Origin: Anaerobacillus alkalidiazotrophicus
Lineage (GTDB): Bacteria; Bacillota; Bacilli; Bacillales_H; Anaerobacillaceae
Direction of reading: 5' to 3'
DNA: 64,000 nt
Assembly (NCBI RefSeq): GCF_001866055.1
Contig: NZ_MLQS01000014.1
Coordinates: 1-64,000, forward strand
Part shown: one piece after another, positions 44,667-54,667 of the stretch
Position numbering within the stretch: position 1 is the first letter of the stretch
Layout: each line of letters opens with the position of its first letter
Made by a program: the position numbers and the translations under genes
The notes under the pieces: generated by a model
The model's database searches: none
What the model was told of the DNA's origin: nothing
Seen by the model: the letters and a program-made list of their open reading frames with translations, nothing else

Positions 44667-45338
44667 ATGACAGACAAAAACGATAACAAGGAGTCATGGC
44701 TAAGTAAGATAATTCCCACTAACAAAGATGATAAGAAAAAACGAAGCAGTCCAATTCAATATGTAGCCATCCTTCTGTGTGTTGGTCTGGCTTTAATGAT
44801 TTTTAGTAACTTTACAAAGACCAGTAACATCCAAGAAAGTATCCCAGTATTTAATGAAGAATTAAATAAATCAAGTGATGATGTTGCTGTATTTTCTAAT
44901 AAAAATTCTAGTGATGAACCACTCACGATGCAAGACTATGAATCTACTTATGAGAAACAACTTCGCGAGGCATTAGAACAGGTTGTTGGTATTTCAGATG
45001 TTACAGTTATGATTAACCTAGCAGAAACTGAAAATAAAGTTTTTGAAAGAAACACAAGCACTAAACAACAACATACAGATGAGACTGATCGTGAAGGTGG
45101 AAAACGAAAAGTCGAGGATATTACAAAAGATGATGAAGTAGTCATTATTCGAAGTGGTGATAGGGAAGAACCGCTTGTAGCTAAAACAGAAAAACCAACA
45201 ATTAGAGGTGTATTAGTTGTAGCTAGAGGTGTTGAAAATATTCAAGTAAAGACCTGGGTAGTAGAAGCAGTGAGTAGAGTGCTAGACGTACCTTCTCATC
45301 GTGTCTCTGTATTACCTAAGAAATCTAAGGGGGAATAA
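44667..45338 (+). CDS. spoIIIAG: Stage III sporulation protein AG
   Basis: A 223-residue protein: short basic cytoplasmic part, one membrane helix (about 31-47), a linker and a ring-building domain. YEKQLREALEQVVGISDVTV begins the domain and EPLVAKTEKPTIRGVLVVAR is its core. It forms the large ring in the intermembrane space between mother cell and forespore. It starts 5 bp after spoIIIAF. Confidence 0.94.
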   Translation: MTDKNDNKESWLSKIIPTNKDDKKKRSSPIQYVAILLCVGLALMIFSNFTKTSNIQESIPVFNEELNKSSDDVAVFSNKNSSDEPLTMQDYESTYEKQLREALEQVVGISDVTVMINLAETENKVFERNTSTKQQHTDETDREGGKRKVEDITKDDEVVIIRSGDREEPLVAKTEKPTIRGVLVVARGVENIQVKTWVVEAVSRVLDVPSHRVSVLPKKSKGE

Positions 45339-45340
45339 TA

Positions 45341-45922
45341 ATGGTATTAAAAAGACAAACAGTTTGGTTATTAACAATGTTAAGTTTAATTATTGTATTA
45401 TCGGTGTATTATATTACTGCACCACCTCAAAATGAGCAATTAGCTTATTTAGGTGAGAATGGTGAGGCTGTTGAAGAGAGTGAGACAGATTCTTCTTTTG
45501 TAGAATTTGAAGAAGTAACAGAAGCAACGATGGATGGTTTATTTGATGAAGAAATTCTTACTGGTTTTACAAATGATGAAGCATTTAATTCAATTCGCTT
45601 AGAAAGACAAATGTTGAGAGATCGATTAAGTGAAGATTATACGGCTGTTATTGCATCATCTGATGCTTCGGCAGATCTCCAAAGTCAAGCGTGGGATAAT
45701 ATAGAAAGCTTACGAGTATTAGCTCAAAAAGAAGAAATGCTAGAAACGCTAATTAAAACTAAGGGTTATGAAGATGTATTAGTGATTGCAGAAGACAATG
45801 AAGTGAAAATTATTGTAAAAGCTGACGAGTTATCGAGTGAAGAAGGTATAAAAATTATGCACATGGCAAGAGAGCAATTAAACATTAAGGATGTAGCTGT
45901 AGCATTTCAACCAAATAATTAA
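45341..45922 (+). CDS. spoIIIAH: Stage III sporulation protein AH
   Basis: A 193-residue protein with one N-terminal membrane helix (about 7-25), an acidic linker, and a C-terminal YscJ/FliF-like ring domain (ETLIKTKGYEDVLVIAEDNE, then VKIIVKADELSSEEGIKIMH). It binds SpoIIQ from the forespore and joins the two halves of the channel. It is the last gene of the operon, with a strong terminator after it. Confidence 0.94.
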   Translation: MVLKRQTVWLLTMLSLIIVLSVYYITAPPQNEQLAYLGENGEAVEESETDSSFVEFEEVTEATMDGLFDEEILTGFTNDEAFNSIRLERQMLRDRLSEDYTAVIASSDASADLQSQAWDNIESLRVLAQKEEMLETLIKTKGYEDVLVIAEDNEVKIIVKADELSSEEGIKIMHMAREQLNIKDVAVAFQPNN

Positions 45923-45923
45923 T

Positions 45924-45965
45924 AAATAAAAGGATTGATCTATAGATCAATCCTTTTATTTATTT
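45924..45965 (+). terminator. Terminator of the spoIIIA operon
   Basis: A perfect 17-bp stem, AAATAAAAGGATTGATC with GATCAATCCTTTTATTT, loop TATA. The gap up to 46241 otherwise shows only a likely extended -10 (TGATATAAT near 46083). Confidence 0.9.
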
Positions 45966-46241
45966 GAGTTAAAGGTTCAGTAACAGCTTGCTCTTAACTT
46001 TAAGGTGAACAAATAAATATAAATGATAATATAGAATAATTTTGTTAAAACTATCTGAAAAGGATGCATTTCTATTTTTTTAATGATATAATACGACCTT
46101 GTTATAGAAAGGCAAATTAAAGCTTTTTATATGGGATAGCCTACATATGTTTAATACGTTTGAGGATAAAATAATAAAACCTATGGCTTCGCTTTGGGTT
46201 AGATGAAAGAGTAAAATTATTGAAATAAGGGAGAGATCATT

Positions 46242-46583
46242 ATGCAGTGGACTGATTTAACAGAAGGAGCAAAGGCAGTTTTAGAACAAACGAGGAATAT
46301 GAAAAATGATCAAATTCAAATTGTAGAATTTGAAGTTGGTTTTGAACAAGAGATTGAAACATCAGATAATGAAGCTTATCGTGTTTCAATTAAAGAAGAA
46401 GATTATCAGTCACTCAAGAGGTATACAAAGGAAAATGAGTATGGTGATAAATTCCACATGGCACGTAATAAAAATATTGTTAAGATTATATTGTTAGAAA
46501 ATGGAAAGATCCCTGATAATCTTTCAGAATTTCCTGTCTTTAAGCAATATAAAAATGATAATAATATCGTAGTTGAAGAATAA
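46242..46583 (+). CDS. Hypothetical small cytoplasmic protein
   Basis: A 113-residue acidic protein (MQWTDLTEGAKAVLEQTRNM, then FEVGFEQEIET) that I do not recognise. It has no cysteine, no membrane segment and a likely alpha/beta fold with a C-terminal VVEE. AAGGGAGAG precedes the ATG, and it has its own terminator, so it is a monocistronic gene. It lies between the spoIIIA operon and accB, a place where B. subtilis has no counterpart. Confidence 0.65.
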   Translation: MQWTDLTEGAKAVLEQTRNMKNDQIQIVEFEVGFEQEIETSDNEAYRVSIKEEDYQSLKRYTKENEYGDKFHMARNKNIVKIILLENGKIPDNLSEFPVFKQYKNDNNIVVEE

Positions 46584-46596
46584 TATTTGTAAAGTT

Positions 46597-46628
46597 GGTG
46601 GCTCAAAATAAAAAGAGTCACCTTTTTT
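46597..46628 (+). terminator. Terminator after the 113-residue gene
   Basis: GGTGGCTC pairs with GAGTCACC across a 10-base loop, followed by six T. Confidence 0.82.
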
Positions 46629-46638
46629 GTACCTTAAT

Positions 46639-46822
46639 CAGAATTTATAAATTTCTAACTTGGAAACTGTCTAGCTTCAGCGCCCTATCGACTAGAAAGC
46701 TTCCTTCGTCTCGTCTACGATAAGTCGAGAACGAAAGTCTAACGACTTTCGACTCTCCTATATCTCACTCGACTCAGTCCAGCATATTACGTCGATGAGC
46801 AAGGGCGCTTGCGCTTTTCTTG
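46639..46822 (+). repeat. Repeat C, copy 4
   Basis: Family ends present (AGAATTTATAAATTTCTAAC at left, GGCGCTTGCGCTTTTCTT at right). The interior contains CTAGAAAGCTTCCTTCGTC and ACGAAAGTCTAACGACTTTC, shared with the copy at 63361, which has a 16-bp deletion. Confidence 0.87.
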
Positions 46823-46973
46823 TGAAGGAGAATAAAATTCTCTATTATTAATTGTAAAAAGATTGAATAATACGTAATAAACTAGTGAACCAATAGCTGC
46901 TCTTAGTAAATTTTTTATTTAGTATTTTTGAAAAAAAAACTTTTAAATTAGGAAATTTTAATGTAGCATTAAA

Positions 46974-46990
46974 TTAGTACTTAGTCATAA
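46974..46990. promoter_or_regulatory. FapR-like site
   Basis: TTAGTACTTAGTCATAA resembles the FapR operator TTAGTACC-n-GTACTAA: the left half is perfect and the right half matches 5 of 7. It is about 330 bp upstream of accB, with repeat C copy 5 between. A tentative call from a short motif. Confidence 0.3.
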
Positions 46991-47100
46991 GACAAAGGCA
47001 GAAGATTTTCTTACAATATTCAGAAAAACTAAGGCTTTGCAGTTAAGGATAGGTGAAAAAACAAGTTTTTCTAAAATGATTTAGAAACTTCATTTTTTAG

Positions 47101-47235
47101 AGTTGGAATGTGTCTAGCTTCAGCTCCTACCGCTCTAGGTTACTTCGCCACATTACATAAAGCAAAAGAGTAGGCTTCATGAAAAGTAGGGGGTTCTGGT
47201 GCTTGTCGCGGGATCAAGGTACTTGCGCTTTTCTT
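47101..47235 (+). repeat. Repeat C, copy 5 (divergent)
   Basis: TGTCTAGCTTCAGCTCCTACC at left and ACTTGCGCTTTTCTTAC at right, with divergent flanks. It ends about 70 bp before accB. The 46823-47100 stretch shows nothing else except the FapR-like site. Confidence 0.7.
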
Positions 47236-47305
47236 ACTAACCTTGATTTGAGTATAAAACAATGCTAAAAAAGAAATGATGGAAAATAATGAGGAGTGAA
47301 TAATC

Positions 47306-47797
47306 ATGTTAAATATTCAAGATATTCGTGAATTAATAAAAGCAATTGATCAATCCAGTATAGAAGAGTTTAAGTACGAGCAAGAAGGAACAAAAATAGT
47401 TTTAAGAAAAGAGCGTGAACACGCTATTGGACAAGTAACACAGCCAATTATTCAACAAGTACCTTCAGCAACTATAACTGAAACACCAGCAGTAGTACAG
47501 CAACATACGGAACTTGAAAAAGATGTTAAGCAAGAAGTGCAAGTAACTAATAGTCATTTACATAAAATTACATCTCCAATGGTTGGGACGTTTTATTCTG
47601 CACCATCACCTGATTCTCCGAGTTATGCTAAAGTTGGAGATAAAATAAAGCCAGATACTGTTGTTTGTATCGTTGAAGCGATGAAGTTAATGAATGAAAT
47701 TGAAGCAGAGGTAAAGGGAGAAATTGTAGAAGTCCTTGTTGAAAATGGACAACTTGTAGAGTATGGTCAAGAGCTATTTTTAGTGAAACCTGAATAG
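47306..47797 (+). CDS. accB: Biotin carboxyl carrier protein of acetyl-CoA carboxylase
   Basis: A 163-residue BCCP. The N-terminal helix region is followed by a Gln/Thr/Pro-rich linker (about 42-85) and the biotinyl domain, with the biotin lysine K127 in [12 protein letters not shown]. It carries carboxybiotin between AccC and the carboxyltransferase in fatty-acid synthesis. GAGGAG precedes the ATG, and accC follows after 13 bp. Confidence 0.96.
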   Translation: MLNIQDIRELIKAIDQSSIEEFKYEQEGTKIVLRKEREHAIGQVTQPIIQQVPSATITETPAVVQQHTELEKDVKQEVQVTNSHLHKITSPMVGTFYSAPSPDSPSYAKVGDKIKPDTVVCIVEAMKLMNEIEAEVKGEIVEVLVENGQLVEYGQELFLVKPE

Positions 47798-47810
47798 GAG
47801 AGATTGCTAG

Positions 47811-49163
47811 ATGATAAAAAAACTATTAGTAGCAAACCGAGGAGAAATTGCAGTTCGTATTATTCGCGCTTGTCGTGAGATGGGGATAGAAACAGTTAGT
47901 GTTTTCTCTGAAGCGGATAAAGATTCTTTGCACGTGAGATTAGCTGATGAGGCTTATTGTATTGGTCCAACACCATCTTCAAAAAGCTATTTAAATTTCA
48001 CCAATATAATGAGTGTAGCAACCTTAACTGGGGTTGATGCAATTCATCCAGGGTATGGATTTTTAGCAGAAAACGCTGATTTTGCAGAAATATGTGCAGC
48101 ATGTAATATTACTTTTGTTGGACCGAGCCCGGAAGCAATTAGTAAAATGGGGACGAAGGATGTTGCGCGTGACACGATGAAACAAGCTGGTGTTCCAATT
48201 GTACCAGGCTCAAATGGAATTATTAAAGATATTGAAGAAGCTATACGAATTGCAAGTCAGATTTCTTATCCTGTCATCATAAAAGCAACTGCTGGCGGTG
48301 GCGGAAAAGGAATTCGTGTTGCTAGAAATGAAGAGGAATTAGTAAAAGGTGTTACGATTACACAACAAGAAGCTCAAACAGCATTTGGTAACCCGGGAGT
48401 TTATCTAGAAAAATATATTGAAGATTTCCGTCATGTTGAAATTCAAGTTTTAGCTGATAATTATGGAAATGTTGTTCATTTAGGCGAAAGGGATTGCAGT
48501 ATTCAAAGACGACTGCAAAAACTACTAGAGGAAACTCCTTCACCTGCTATTTCTGAAGTAAAACGAAAAGAAATGGGAGATGCAGCAGTTGCAGCAGCAC
48601 TAGCTGTTAATTATTCAGGTGCAGGTACAGTTGAATTTATTTATGACCATAATACAGGCCAATTTTATTTTATGGAAATGAATACAAGAATCCAAGTAGA
48701 GCATCCGGTAACAGAAATGGTTACTGGTATTGATTTAATTCAGCAACAATTATTAGTTGCTCAAGGAGACAAGTTGCAAATTTCTCAAGAAGATATAACT
48801 TTTAGTGGTTGGTCGATAGAGTGTCGAATTAATGCAGAAAATCCAGATAAAAATTTCATGCCTTCTCCTGGTAAAATTACTATGTATTTGCCACCTGGTG
48901 GGCTAGGAGTTAGAGTAGATTCAGCTGCATATCCAGGTTATACTATACCGCCTTACTATGATTCAATGATCGCTAAAGTAATAACATATGGCGTGACAAG
49001 AGAAGAAGCAATCGCAAAAATGAAACGGGCGCTAAGTGAATTTGTAATCGAGGGTATTGATACTACAATCCCATTTCACCTTCGACTCCTTGAAAATGAG
49101 ACATTTGTAAGTGGTCATTTCAATACTAAGTTTCTTGAGATACATGATTTATCTCAAAAGTAA
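47811..49163 (+). CDS. accC: Biotin carboxylase subunit of acetyl-CoA carboxylase
   Basis: A 450-residue ATP-grasp enzyme that carboxylates biotin on AccB. It starts [20 protein letters not shown]. The glycine-rich loop is [12 protein letters not shown] near 161, the catalytic region is [14 protein letters not shown] near 287 and ESMIAKV-type YYDSMIAKV lies near 382. Length is normal. It is the second gene of the accBC operon, followed by yqhY. Confidence 0.96.
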   Translation: MIKKLLVANRGEIAVRIIRACREMGIETVSVFSEADKDSLHVRLADEAYCIGPTPSSKSYLNFTNIMSVATLTGVDAIHPGYGFLAENADFAEICAACNITFVGPSPEAISKMGTKDVARDTMKQAGVPIVPGSNGIIKDIEEAIRIASQISYPVIIKATAGGGGKGIRVARNEEELVKGVTITQQEAQTAFGNPGVYLEKYIEDFRHVEIQVLADNYGNVVHLGERDCSIQRRLQKLLEETPSPAISEVKRKEMGDAAVAAALAVNYSGAGTVEFIYDHNTGQFYFMEMNTRIQVEHPVTEMVTGIDLIQQQLLVAQGDKLQISQEDITFSGWSIECRINAENPDKNFMPSPGKITMYLPPGGLGVRVDSAAYPGYTIPPYYDSMIAKVITYGVTREEAIAKMKRALSEFVIEGIDTTIPFHLRLLENETFVSGHFNTKFLEIHDLSQK

Positions 49164-49217
49164 ACATTGGTAATACTTGAATTTATTACGCAATTATCCA
49201 TTTAGGAGGCTAATAAT

Positions 49218-49625
49218 ATGACAGATAAAAACCATGTAATAGATATGGACGAACAGCATACGGGGTTAGGGAAAGTTGAAATTTCTCCTGAAGTAATTGA
49301 AGTTGTAACAAGTATTGCGGCTGCAGAAGTAGAAGGTGTTGCAACAATGAGGGGGAATTTTGCTACAGGAGTAGTAGAGAAACTAGGAAGAAAAAGCCAT
49401 GGGAAAGGTGTAAAAGTAGACCTTGGGGAAGATGGGATATCAGTTGATGTTTACGTGATAATGAACTATGGTGTATCTATTCCAGAAGTAGCAAAGAAAA
49501 TACAAGAAAATATATATCAAACGTTAAAAACAATGACTGCCATTGATTTAACTGCTGTAAATGTTCATGTGGTCGGTGTTCAACTTGAACATCAACAAGT
49601 GGATCAAGAGGCTAAACAAGATTAA
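49218..49625 (+). CDS. yqhY: Asp23/Gls24 family protein YqhY
   Basis: A 135-residue Asp23 (DUF322) protein: KVEISPEVIEVVTSIAAAEV near 19, EGVATMRG, then VDVYVIMNYGVSIPEVAKKI near 75. Homologous YqhY is encoded after accBC in many Firmicutes, and its loss affects acetyl-CoA carboxylase balance in B. subtilis. It is co-transcribed with accBC by position (54 bp gap), and a terminator follows. TTAGGAGGC precedes the ATG. Confidence 0.93.
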   Translation: MTDKNHVIDMDEQHTGLGKVEISPEVIEVVTSIAAAEVEGVATMRGNFATGVVEKLGRKSHGKGVKVDLGEDGISVDVYVIMNYGVSIPEVAKKIQENIYQTLKTMTAIDLTAVNVHVVGVQLEHQQVDQEAKQD

Positions 49626-49636
49626 GAAGTACTGAG

Positions 49637-49702
49637 GATGACTCAAGGCGCTTACTTTCTCCAATTAATAAGGAAGTAAGTATGTCCACGAGTCATCTTT
49701 TT
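49637..49702 (+). terminator. Terminator of accBC-yqhY
   Basis: GATGACTC (49637-49644) pairs with GAGTCATC (49690-49697), with an inner CTTACTT/AAGTAAG stem, followed by TTTTT. Confidence 0.82.
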
Positions 49703-49877
49703 GTACTTTTCTAAAATGAATTAGGTCATACCATGCTTTTAAAATTTTATGTTATTGTAGATAAAAATAATGTGTTATTTTAATACTAATAACTAATTGT
49801 ATTCTGTATTGAAAAACAAGATTATGATATGATCATGTTTAGGAAAATGGTATTGTATTTAAAAGGAGAAATTACGT

Positions 49878-50279
49878 ATGAAAAGAAGGCTTGCGAGAGT
49901 AAAAGCAGTTCAGTCCCTTTTTCAAGTTGATATGAGTGGAACTGATAAAAATGAAGCAATAAGCAACGTATTAGAGGATAATGAAAAAAAAGATGAGTTT
50001 TTAGAACGATTAGTTACTGGCACGTTAGATCATTTAGAAACAATTGATAAACTTTTTAGTGAACACCTCCAAAATTGGAAAATAGATAGAGTTGGTAATG
50101 TTGATCGTGCAGTCATTCGTATGGGTATTTTTGAGATGATGTTTATTGATGAAATTCCTATAAATGTTTCATTGAATGAAGCAATTGACGTTGCGAAAAG
50201 TTTTGGTGGCGAAGAATCAGGACGTTTTGTAAATGGTGTTCTGTCCAAAGTTGCAGAAACGTTAAAAACAGGAGTTTAA
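49878..50279 (+). CDS. nusB: Transcription antitermination factor NusB
   Basis: A 133-residue all-helical NusB, which binds boxA RNA with S10/NusE to prevent premature termination in rRNA operons. RRLARVKAVQSLFQVDMSG at the start and ISVNVSLNEAIDVAK-like PINVSLNEAIDVAKSFGGEE near 100, then RFVNGVLSKVAE, are the family signatures. AAAAGGAG precedes the ATG. It is the first gene of a run to ispA. Confidence 0.95.
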   Translation: MKRRLARVKAVQSLFQVDMSGTDKNEAISNVLEDNEKKDEFLERLVTGTLDHLETIDKLFSEHLQNWKIDRVGNVDRAVIRMGIFEMMFIDEIPINVSLNEAIDVAKSFGGEESGRFVNGVLSKVAETLKTGV

Positions 50280-50357
50280 AATAAAGGGATTCTTCAATCT
50301 AAATTTAATGAATTAGAAAATCACACAATTAATAAAAAAGGTAAGGGGTAAAGAAAT

Positions 50358-51218
50358 ATGTCAGCATTAATAATTAGTGGGAAAGAATTAGCAAAAGAAA
50401 AAAGGGAAAGTATGAAAAAAGAAGTTGAACTTCTTGGGAAAGAAGAGTTACAACCTGGACTAGCAGTTATATTAGTAGGAGAAGACCCAGCTAGTCAATC
50501 CTATGTGAAAGCAAAACAAAAAGCTTGTGAGGAAATTGGAATTTATTCCGTTCTTTACAAACTAGAAGATAATGTTACAGAAACCGAATTGTTAAATCAA
50601 ATTGAGGCTTTGAATAATGACCCTAAAATACATGGTATACTCGTACAATTACCGTTGCCTGCTCATATTTCGGAAAAGGCTGTAATTGAAAGTATTTGTC
50701 CGAACAAAGATGTTGACGGGTTTCATCCAATTAGTGTCGGGAAAATGATGATTGGTGAAGATACGTTTTTACCATGTACACCATTTGGAATTGTAGAAAT
50801 GATTAAATCAAAGGGAATTACCATTGAAGGTAAGCATGTTGTTGTAATTGGCAGAAGTAATATTGTAGGAAAGCCAGTGGGACAATTACTTCTTAATGAA
50901 AATGCAACCGTTACTTATTGTCATTCACGTACGAAAGATATGAAAAATATTACAAAACAAGCAGATATTTTGATTGTTGCTGTCGGTAAGGCTAACTTTA
51001 TTGATGCGAGTTTCATGAAGCAAGGATGTATAGTTATCGATGTAGGAGTTAACCGTTTAGAAAGCGGGAAACTTTGTGGAGATGTCGTTTTCGAGGATGC
51101 GAAAGAAGTTGCATCTTATATTACTCCTGTACCAGGTGGTGTAGGTCCAATGACAATTACTATGCTTCTCTTTAATACAATACAATCTGCCAAAAAATCA
51201 ATCGTAACAGTTAAGTAA
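50358..51218 (+). CDS. folD: Methylenetetrahydrofolate dehydrogenase/cyclohydrolase
   Basis: A 286-residue bifunctional enzyme interconverting methylene-, methenyl- and formyl-tetrahydrofolate. Motifs: [18 protein letters not shown] (catalytic Tyr and Lys) near 40, [11 protein letters not shown] near 93, [14 protein letters not shown] near 117, the nucleotide-binding [17 protein letters not shown] near 162 and [14 protein letters not shown] near 258. It works with gcvT's folate product. The next gene, xseA, follows after 12 bp. Confidence 0.96.
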   Translation: MSALIISGKELAKEKRESMKKEVELLGKEELQPGLAVILVGEDPASQSYVKAKQKACEEIGIYSVLYKLEDNVTETELLNQIEALNNDPKIHGILVQLPLPAHISEKAVIESICPNKDVDGFHPISVGKMMIGEDTFLPCTPFGIVEMIKSKGITIEGKHVVVIGRSNIVGKPVGQLLLNENATVTYCHSRTKDMKNITKQADILIVAVGKANFIDASFMKQGCIVIDVGVNRLESGKLCGDVVFEDAKEVASYITPVPGGVGPMTITMLLFNTIQSAKKSIVTVK

Positions 51219-51230
51219 GGAGATGTCTTA

Positions 51231-52574
51231 ATGTCAAATGATCAAATATTTACGATTACATCCTTAACAAAATATATCAAGCGAACATTTGACAATGATG
51301 AAGTGCTAAAAAATATTTGGGTAAAAGGTGAACTTTCAAATTTTAAAAAGCACAGCCGAGGCCATATGTACTTCACGATTAAAGACACACAATCACGAAT
51401 CCAAGCAGTTATGTTTGCTGGGAATAACCGGTTTTTGAAATTTATTCCTGAAGATGGTATGAAAGTTCTTATTCGGGGCTATGTATCAGTCTATGAAGCA
51501 AATGGTCAATATCAAATGTATGTTAATGAAATGCAGCCTGACGGTGTTGGTAATCTTTACCTTGCTTTTGAGCAACTTAAAAAGAAGCTAGAAATAGCTG
51601 GATATTTCGATGAAAAGTACAAAAAGAAAATACCAAGCTTACCTACAAAAATTGGTGTAATCACCTCACCTACTGGTGCTGCTATTAGAGATATTATTAC
51701 AACTCTAAAAAGGCGCTTCCCTATTGCCAGTATTACTTTATTTCCTGTTCTGGTTCAAGGGGGGGAAGCGCCAGCTTCAATTGCAAAAGCTATTCAAAAA
51801 GCTAATAATTTAGGTGACTTAGATGTTCTTATCGTTGGGCGCGGTGGAGGCTCAATTGAAGAGTTATGGGCCTTTAATGAAGAAATCGTTGCAGAAGCAA
51901 TATTTGAGTCAAATATTCCTGTTATTTCAGCGGTCGGTCATGAAACTGATGTTACGATAGCTGACTTTATTGCTGACCTTAGAGCAGCTACACCTACTGC
52001 AGCAGCTGAACTTGCTGTTCCTAACACGGATGATCTTTTGGAAAAAGTAACACAAAGGAAAATTAGATTTCTAAGAGCTATTGTAAAAAGGATTGAAACA
52101 GAACGAAGAAAACTTACAAACCTTCAGAAATCTTATGCATTTCGTTATCCAGAGCAACTTATAAAACAGAAAGAACAACAACTAGATCGTCAAATAGAAG
52201 ATCTACAAAGAAGCATGATGTATATTATTGAGAGAAAAAGAAGCGCTCTGGCCCATTTACAAAAAGATGTTGTTAGAAATCATCCGCATGCAATGGTTCT
52301 AAAAGTAAGAGAACAATTACTTAAAAATGAAACACTTTTGCAACAAAGTTTAATTGGGATTCAAAAAGAAAAAGAGTTTTCCTTTAAACAACTTTTGACC
52401 AAATTAGAATCATTGAGTCCATTAAAAGTAATGACACGTGGATATAGCTTAGCTTACACAAAAGAAGATAAGTTAATTAAAAGTGTGACTGATGTATCTA
52501 AAGGCGAAGAATTAACAATAAAGTTAAAAGATGGATCAGTTTATTGTCAAGTTGAGAACATTAAAGAAGTGTGA
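51231..52574 (+). CDS. xseA: Exodeoxyribonuclease VII large subunit
   Basis: A 447-residue protein. An OB-fold N-terminus (about 20-100, with [14 protein letters not shown] [20 protein letters not shown]) precedes the catalytic domain with [14 protein letters not shown] near 141, [15 protein letters not shown] near 201 and [20 protein letters not shown] near 232. A long coiled-coil region (about 270-390) follows. With XseB it degrades single-stranded DNA from both ends. It overlaps nothing and ends 10 bp before xseB. Confidence 0.95.
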   Translation: MSNDQIFTITSLTKYIKRTFDNDEVLKNIWVKGELSNFKKHSRGHMYFTIKDTQSRIQAVMFAGNNRFLKFIPEDGMKVLIRGYVSVYEANGQYQMYVNEMQPDGVGNLYLAFEQLKKKLEIAGYFDEKYKKKIPSLPTKIGVITSPTGAAIRDIITTLKRRFPIASITLFPVLVQGGEAPASIAKAIQKANNLGDLDVLIVGRGGGSIEELWAFNEEIVAEAIFESNIPVISAVGHETDVTIADFIADLRAATPTAAAELAVPNTDDLLEKVTQRKIRFLRAIVKRIETERRKLTNLQKSYAFRYPEQLIKQKEQQLDRQIEDLQRSMMYIIERKRSALAHLQKDVVRNHPHAMVLKVREQLLKNETLLQQSLIGIQKEKEFSFKQLLTKLESLSPLKVMTRGYSLAYTKEDKLIKSVTDVSKGEELTIKLKDGSVYCQVENIKEV

Positions 52575-52584
52575 GGTGAATACA

Positions 52585-52815
52585 TTGAGTGAAAAAAAAG
52601 ATATATCCTTTGAGGAAGCGATGGAGAAACTTGAAGAAGTTGTTGGGAAACTTGAACAAGGTGATGTTCCACTTGAGGAAGCCATCTCTATGTTTCAAGA
52701 AGGAATGACACTCTCAAAATTTTGCCATGATAAACTAAAAAATGTTGAAAAAAGTATGGATCGAATTTTACGTGAGGATGGAGAGTTAGAATTTACGACA
52801 TTTCAGGAGGAGTAA
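52585..52815 (+). CDS. xseB: Exodeoxyribonuclease VII small subunit
   Basis: A 76-residue helical subunit that wraps the XseA coiled coil. I chose the TTG at 52585, 10 bp after the xseA stop and preceded by GTGAGGTG; a longer frame begins inside xseA but would not fit the family. [20 protein letters not shown] and [14 protein letters not shown] are the signature. It ends 3 bp before ispA. Confidence 0.93.
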   Translation: MSEKKDISFEEAMEKLEEVVGKLEQGDVPLEEAISMFQEGMTLSKFCHDKLKNVEKSMDRILREDGELEFTTFQEE

Positions 52816-52818
52816 CTA

Positions 52819-53706
52819 GTGACAAGTGTAAATTTATCGTCGTTCATTGAAGAAAAAAAAGCACATTTAGAAACTAAGCTTCCTGAATATGTTCTGCGAT
52901 TAGATGCGCCTTGCCAGTTAAAAGATGCAATGCTTTATTCACTAAAGGCTGGTGGGAAACGTCTCAGACCTTTGTTATTATTTGCAACATTGGAAGGGTT
53001 TGGGCAAAACTATAAATCTAGTCTGCCGGTAGCTTGTGCTCTTGAAATGATTCACACATATTCATTAATCCATGACGATCTTCCAGCAATGGATGATGAT
53101 GATTTTCGGCGAGGGAAGCCAACAAATCATAAGGTTTATGGTGAAGCGACAGCTATTCTTGCAGGTGATGCGCTACTTACCTATGCCTTTCAGATCATTT
53201 CAACTATGGATCAAATAGCCCCAACGCAAAAGTTAAGCTTAATAACGGAACTTGCTAAAGCATCAGGACCAGAAGGTATGGTTGGTGGCCAAATAGCAGA
53301 CATGGATGGTGAAAATAAAGGTTTATCGTTAGATCAGCTAGAGTACATTCACCTACATAAAACGGGTGACCTTTTAGGTTTTTCCATTATTGCTGGAGCG
53401 ATATTATCAAATGCAAAAAAACAAGACATAAAAAACCTTAGGGAATTTGCGAAACATTTAGGATTAGCATTTCAAATTAAAGACGATATTTTAGATATAG
53501 AGGGAAAAGAAGAAGACCTTGGCAAGCCTGTCGGAAGTGATATTACAAATGAAAAGAGCACGTATCCAAAGCTATTAGGTTTAGTTGGTGCAAAGAAAAA
53601 ATTAGCTAATCATATTTCAGCTGCAAAAGAATATCTTTATAGTGTCAACATGAAATATGAAAAATTAGAACTAATTGTTGATTATATTGTAAATCGTGAC
53701 CATTAA
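52819..53706 (+). CDS. ispA: Farnesyl diphosphate synthase
   Basis: A 295-residue short-chain prenyltransferase condensing isopentenyl diphosphate with DMAPP and GPP. The first Asp-rich motif is IHDDLPAMDDDDFRRGKPT near 88, and the second is FQIKDDILDIEG near 217. GGKRLRPLL near 47 binds substrate diphosphate. The start is GTG after GGAGGAG. It lies directly upstream of OLE RNA and, with dxs, forms the isoprenoid cluster typical of OLE loci. Confidence 0.95.
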   Translation: MTSVNLSSFIEEKKAHLETKLPEYVLRLDAPCQLKDAMLYSLKAGGKRLRPLLLFATLEGFGQNYKSSLPVACALEMIHTYSLIHDDLPAMDDDDFRRGKPTNHKVYGEATAILAGDALLTYAFQIISTMDQIAPTQKLSLITELAKASGPEGMVGGQIADMDGENKGLSLDQLEYIHLHKTGDLLGFSIIAGAILSNAKKQDIKNLREFAKHLGLAFQIKDDILDIEGKEEDLGKPVGSDITNEKSTYPKLLGLVGAKKKLANHISAAKEYLYSVNMKYEKLELIVDYIVNRDH

Positions 53707-53802
53707 ACTATAATTTTTAGCTTAATTTTTTAAAGAAGTATTATGGTAGCCTTAAGGTTTTGCTTTGCCAAGTTTTCTATATTGTTGATTTTGTTTGTAC
53801 CA

Positions 53803-53811
53803 TGCTATAAT
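53803..53811 (+). promoter_or_regulatory. Probable promoter of OLE RNA (extended -10)
   Basis: TGCTATAAT is a perfect extended -10 (TGnTATAAT). A weak -35 TTGTTG lies 18 bp upstream of TATAAT. Transcription would begin near 53818-53820, exactly where the OLE terminal stem begins. Confidence 0.75.
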
Positions 53812-53819
53812 TGTTTAAA

Positions 53820-54410
53820 GTAAGTGGTGCAGTATTCTAGTCGGTCCTCCATTTTCGAAGGCGGGCCTAAAAATCCGCTAAAGGGCACATCGATGAAGTT
53901 CCTAGTTTTGGCTTGAGGCGCCCAGCCTTGGGTCATTGCTGGGAGTAAAGGGAGTAGGGCGATCCACAATGGCATGTGGGCGTTGACCCTCCTTCCGCGG
54001 AGGCCTTAATTCGTGGAATTCTCTTGGGAATGATAATTTTACGAATTACGGTATGAACCTGCATAGCAAGTTTCCCCTTGTTTGCAGCGTAGCCTGCCTT
54101 GAGTGGAGTAGAGGGGATTATGGATACTAAATTGTATACACTGTATTATATTATTAGTGATCCACATGAAATCTGCTCTGCAAAAGAGGATAGAGAATGT
54201 GTAGGGGCTGTTGAGGAAAACTCCTAGACTGTTCGCAAGACATTTAAAGGGGATTATAGTGCGTTCTAAGTGGTAATCTAGTCTAGCGTTTGGTGACAGC
54301 GCTAAGGTGGATTTAAAGGGAAACCGCCAATGTGGCGACACGTCGGTATCTACTTGGGAAAACCTACTGGACCTAAGACGCAGTCTTTACTCTTTAAATG
54401 ACCACTTACA
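53820..54410 (+). ncRNA. ole: OLE RNA (ornate, large, extremophilic RNA)
   Basis: A structured non-coding RNA of about 590 nt between ispA and oapA/dxs, the locus reported for OLE RNA in extremophilic Firmicutes such as Bacillus halodurans. The ends pair perfectly: GTAAGTGGT (53820-53828) with ACCACTTAC (54401-54409). The sequence is far richer in G and C than its surroundings, has no conserved reading frame, and holds many local helices (GGTCCTCC, GCGCCCAGCCTTGGG, CCTTCCGCGGAGG, AAGGGAAACC). OLE forms a membrane ribonucleoprotein with OapA and other Oap proteins and helps cells face cold, alcohol and Mg stress (family knowledge). Boundaries are inferred from the promoter and stem. Confidence 0.9.
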
Positions 54411-54480
54411 AATACATAAAACTCACTTTAAAGAATTATAGATTGTTAAAAAAATATGCTCTTCTTTTTTTAAAAAAGGT

Positions 54481-54632
54481 AAGAATTTATAAATTTCTAA
54501 CTTGGAAACTGTCTAGCTCCAGGCGCCATCGGCTCGACCACTTCAGCCCTTCTCTTTCGGTCAAAAAAACGACCGAAACGAGTAGGTCTTCCAGTGTTTG
54601 TCGCCGATAGGTGGGCGCCTTGCGCTTTTCTT
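54481..54632 (+). repeat. Repeat C, copy 6, between OLE and oapA
   Basis: AAGAATTTATAAATTTCTAA at left, TGGGCGCCTTGCGCTTTTCTT-like right end (shortened), and an inner hairpin TTCGGTC/GACCGAA. It is closely related to the inverted copy at 12154. It lies between the 3' end of OLE RNA and oapA. Confidence 0.87.
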
Positions 54633-54667
54633 ATATTAAATGAAAGATTGGTGTGTACTAAACTTTT

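Noticed and set aside
54039..54341. A 100-codon minus-strand frame inside the OLE region
   Set aside because: It lies wholly within the structured RNA, has no ribosome binding site and its composition is not protein-like.
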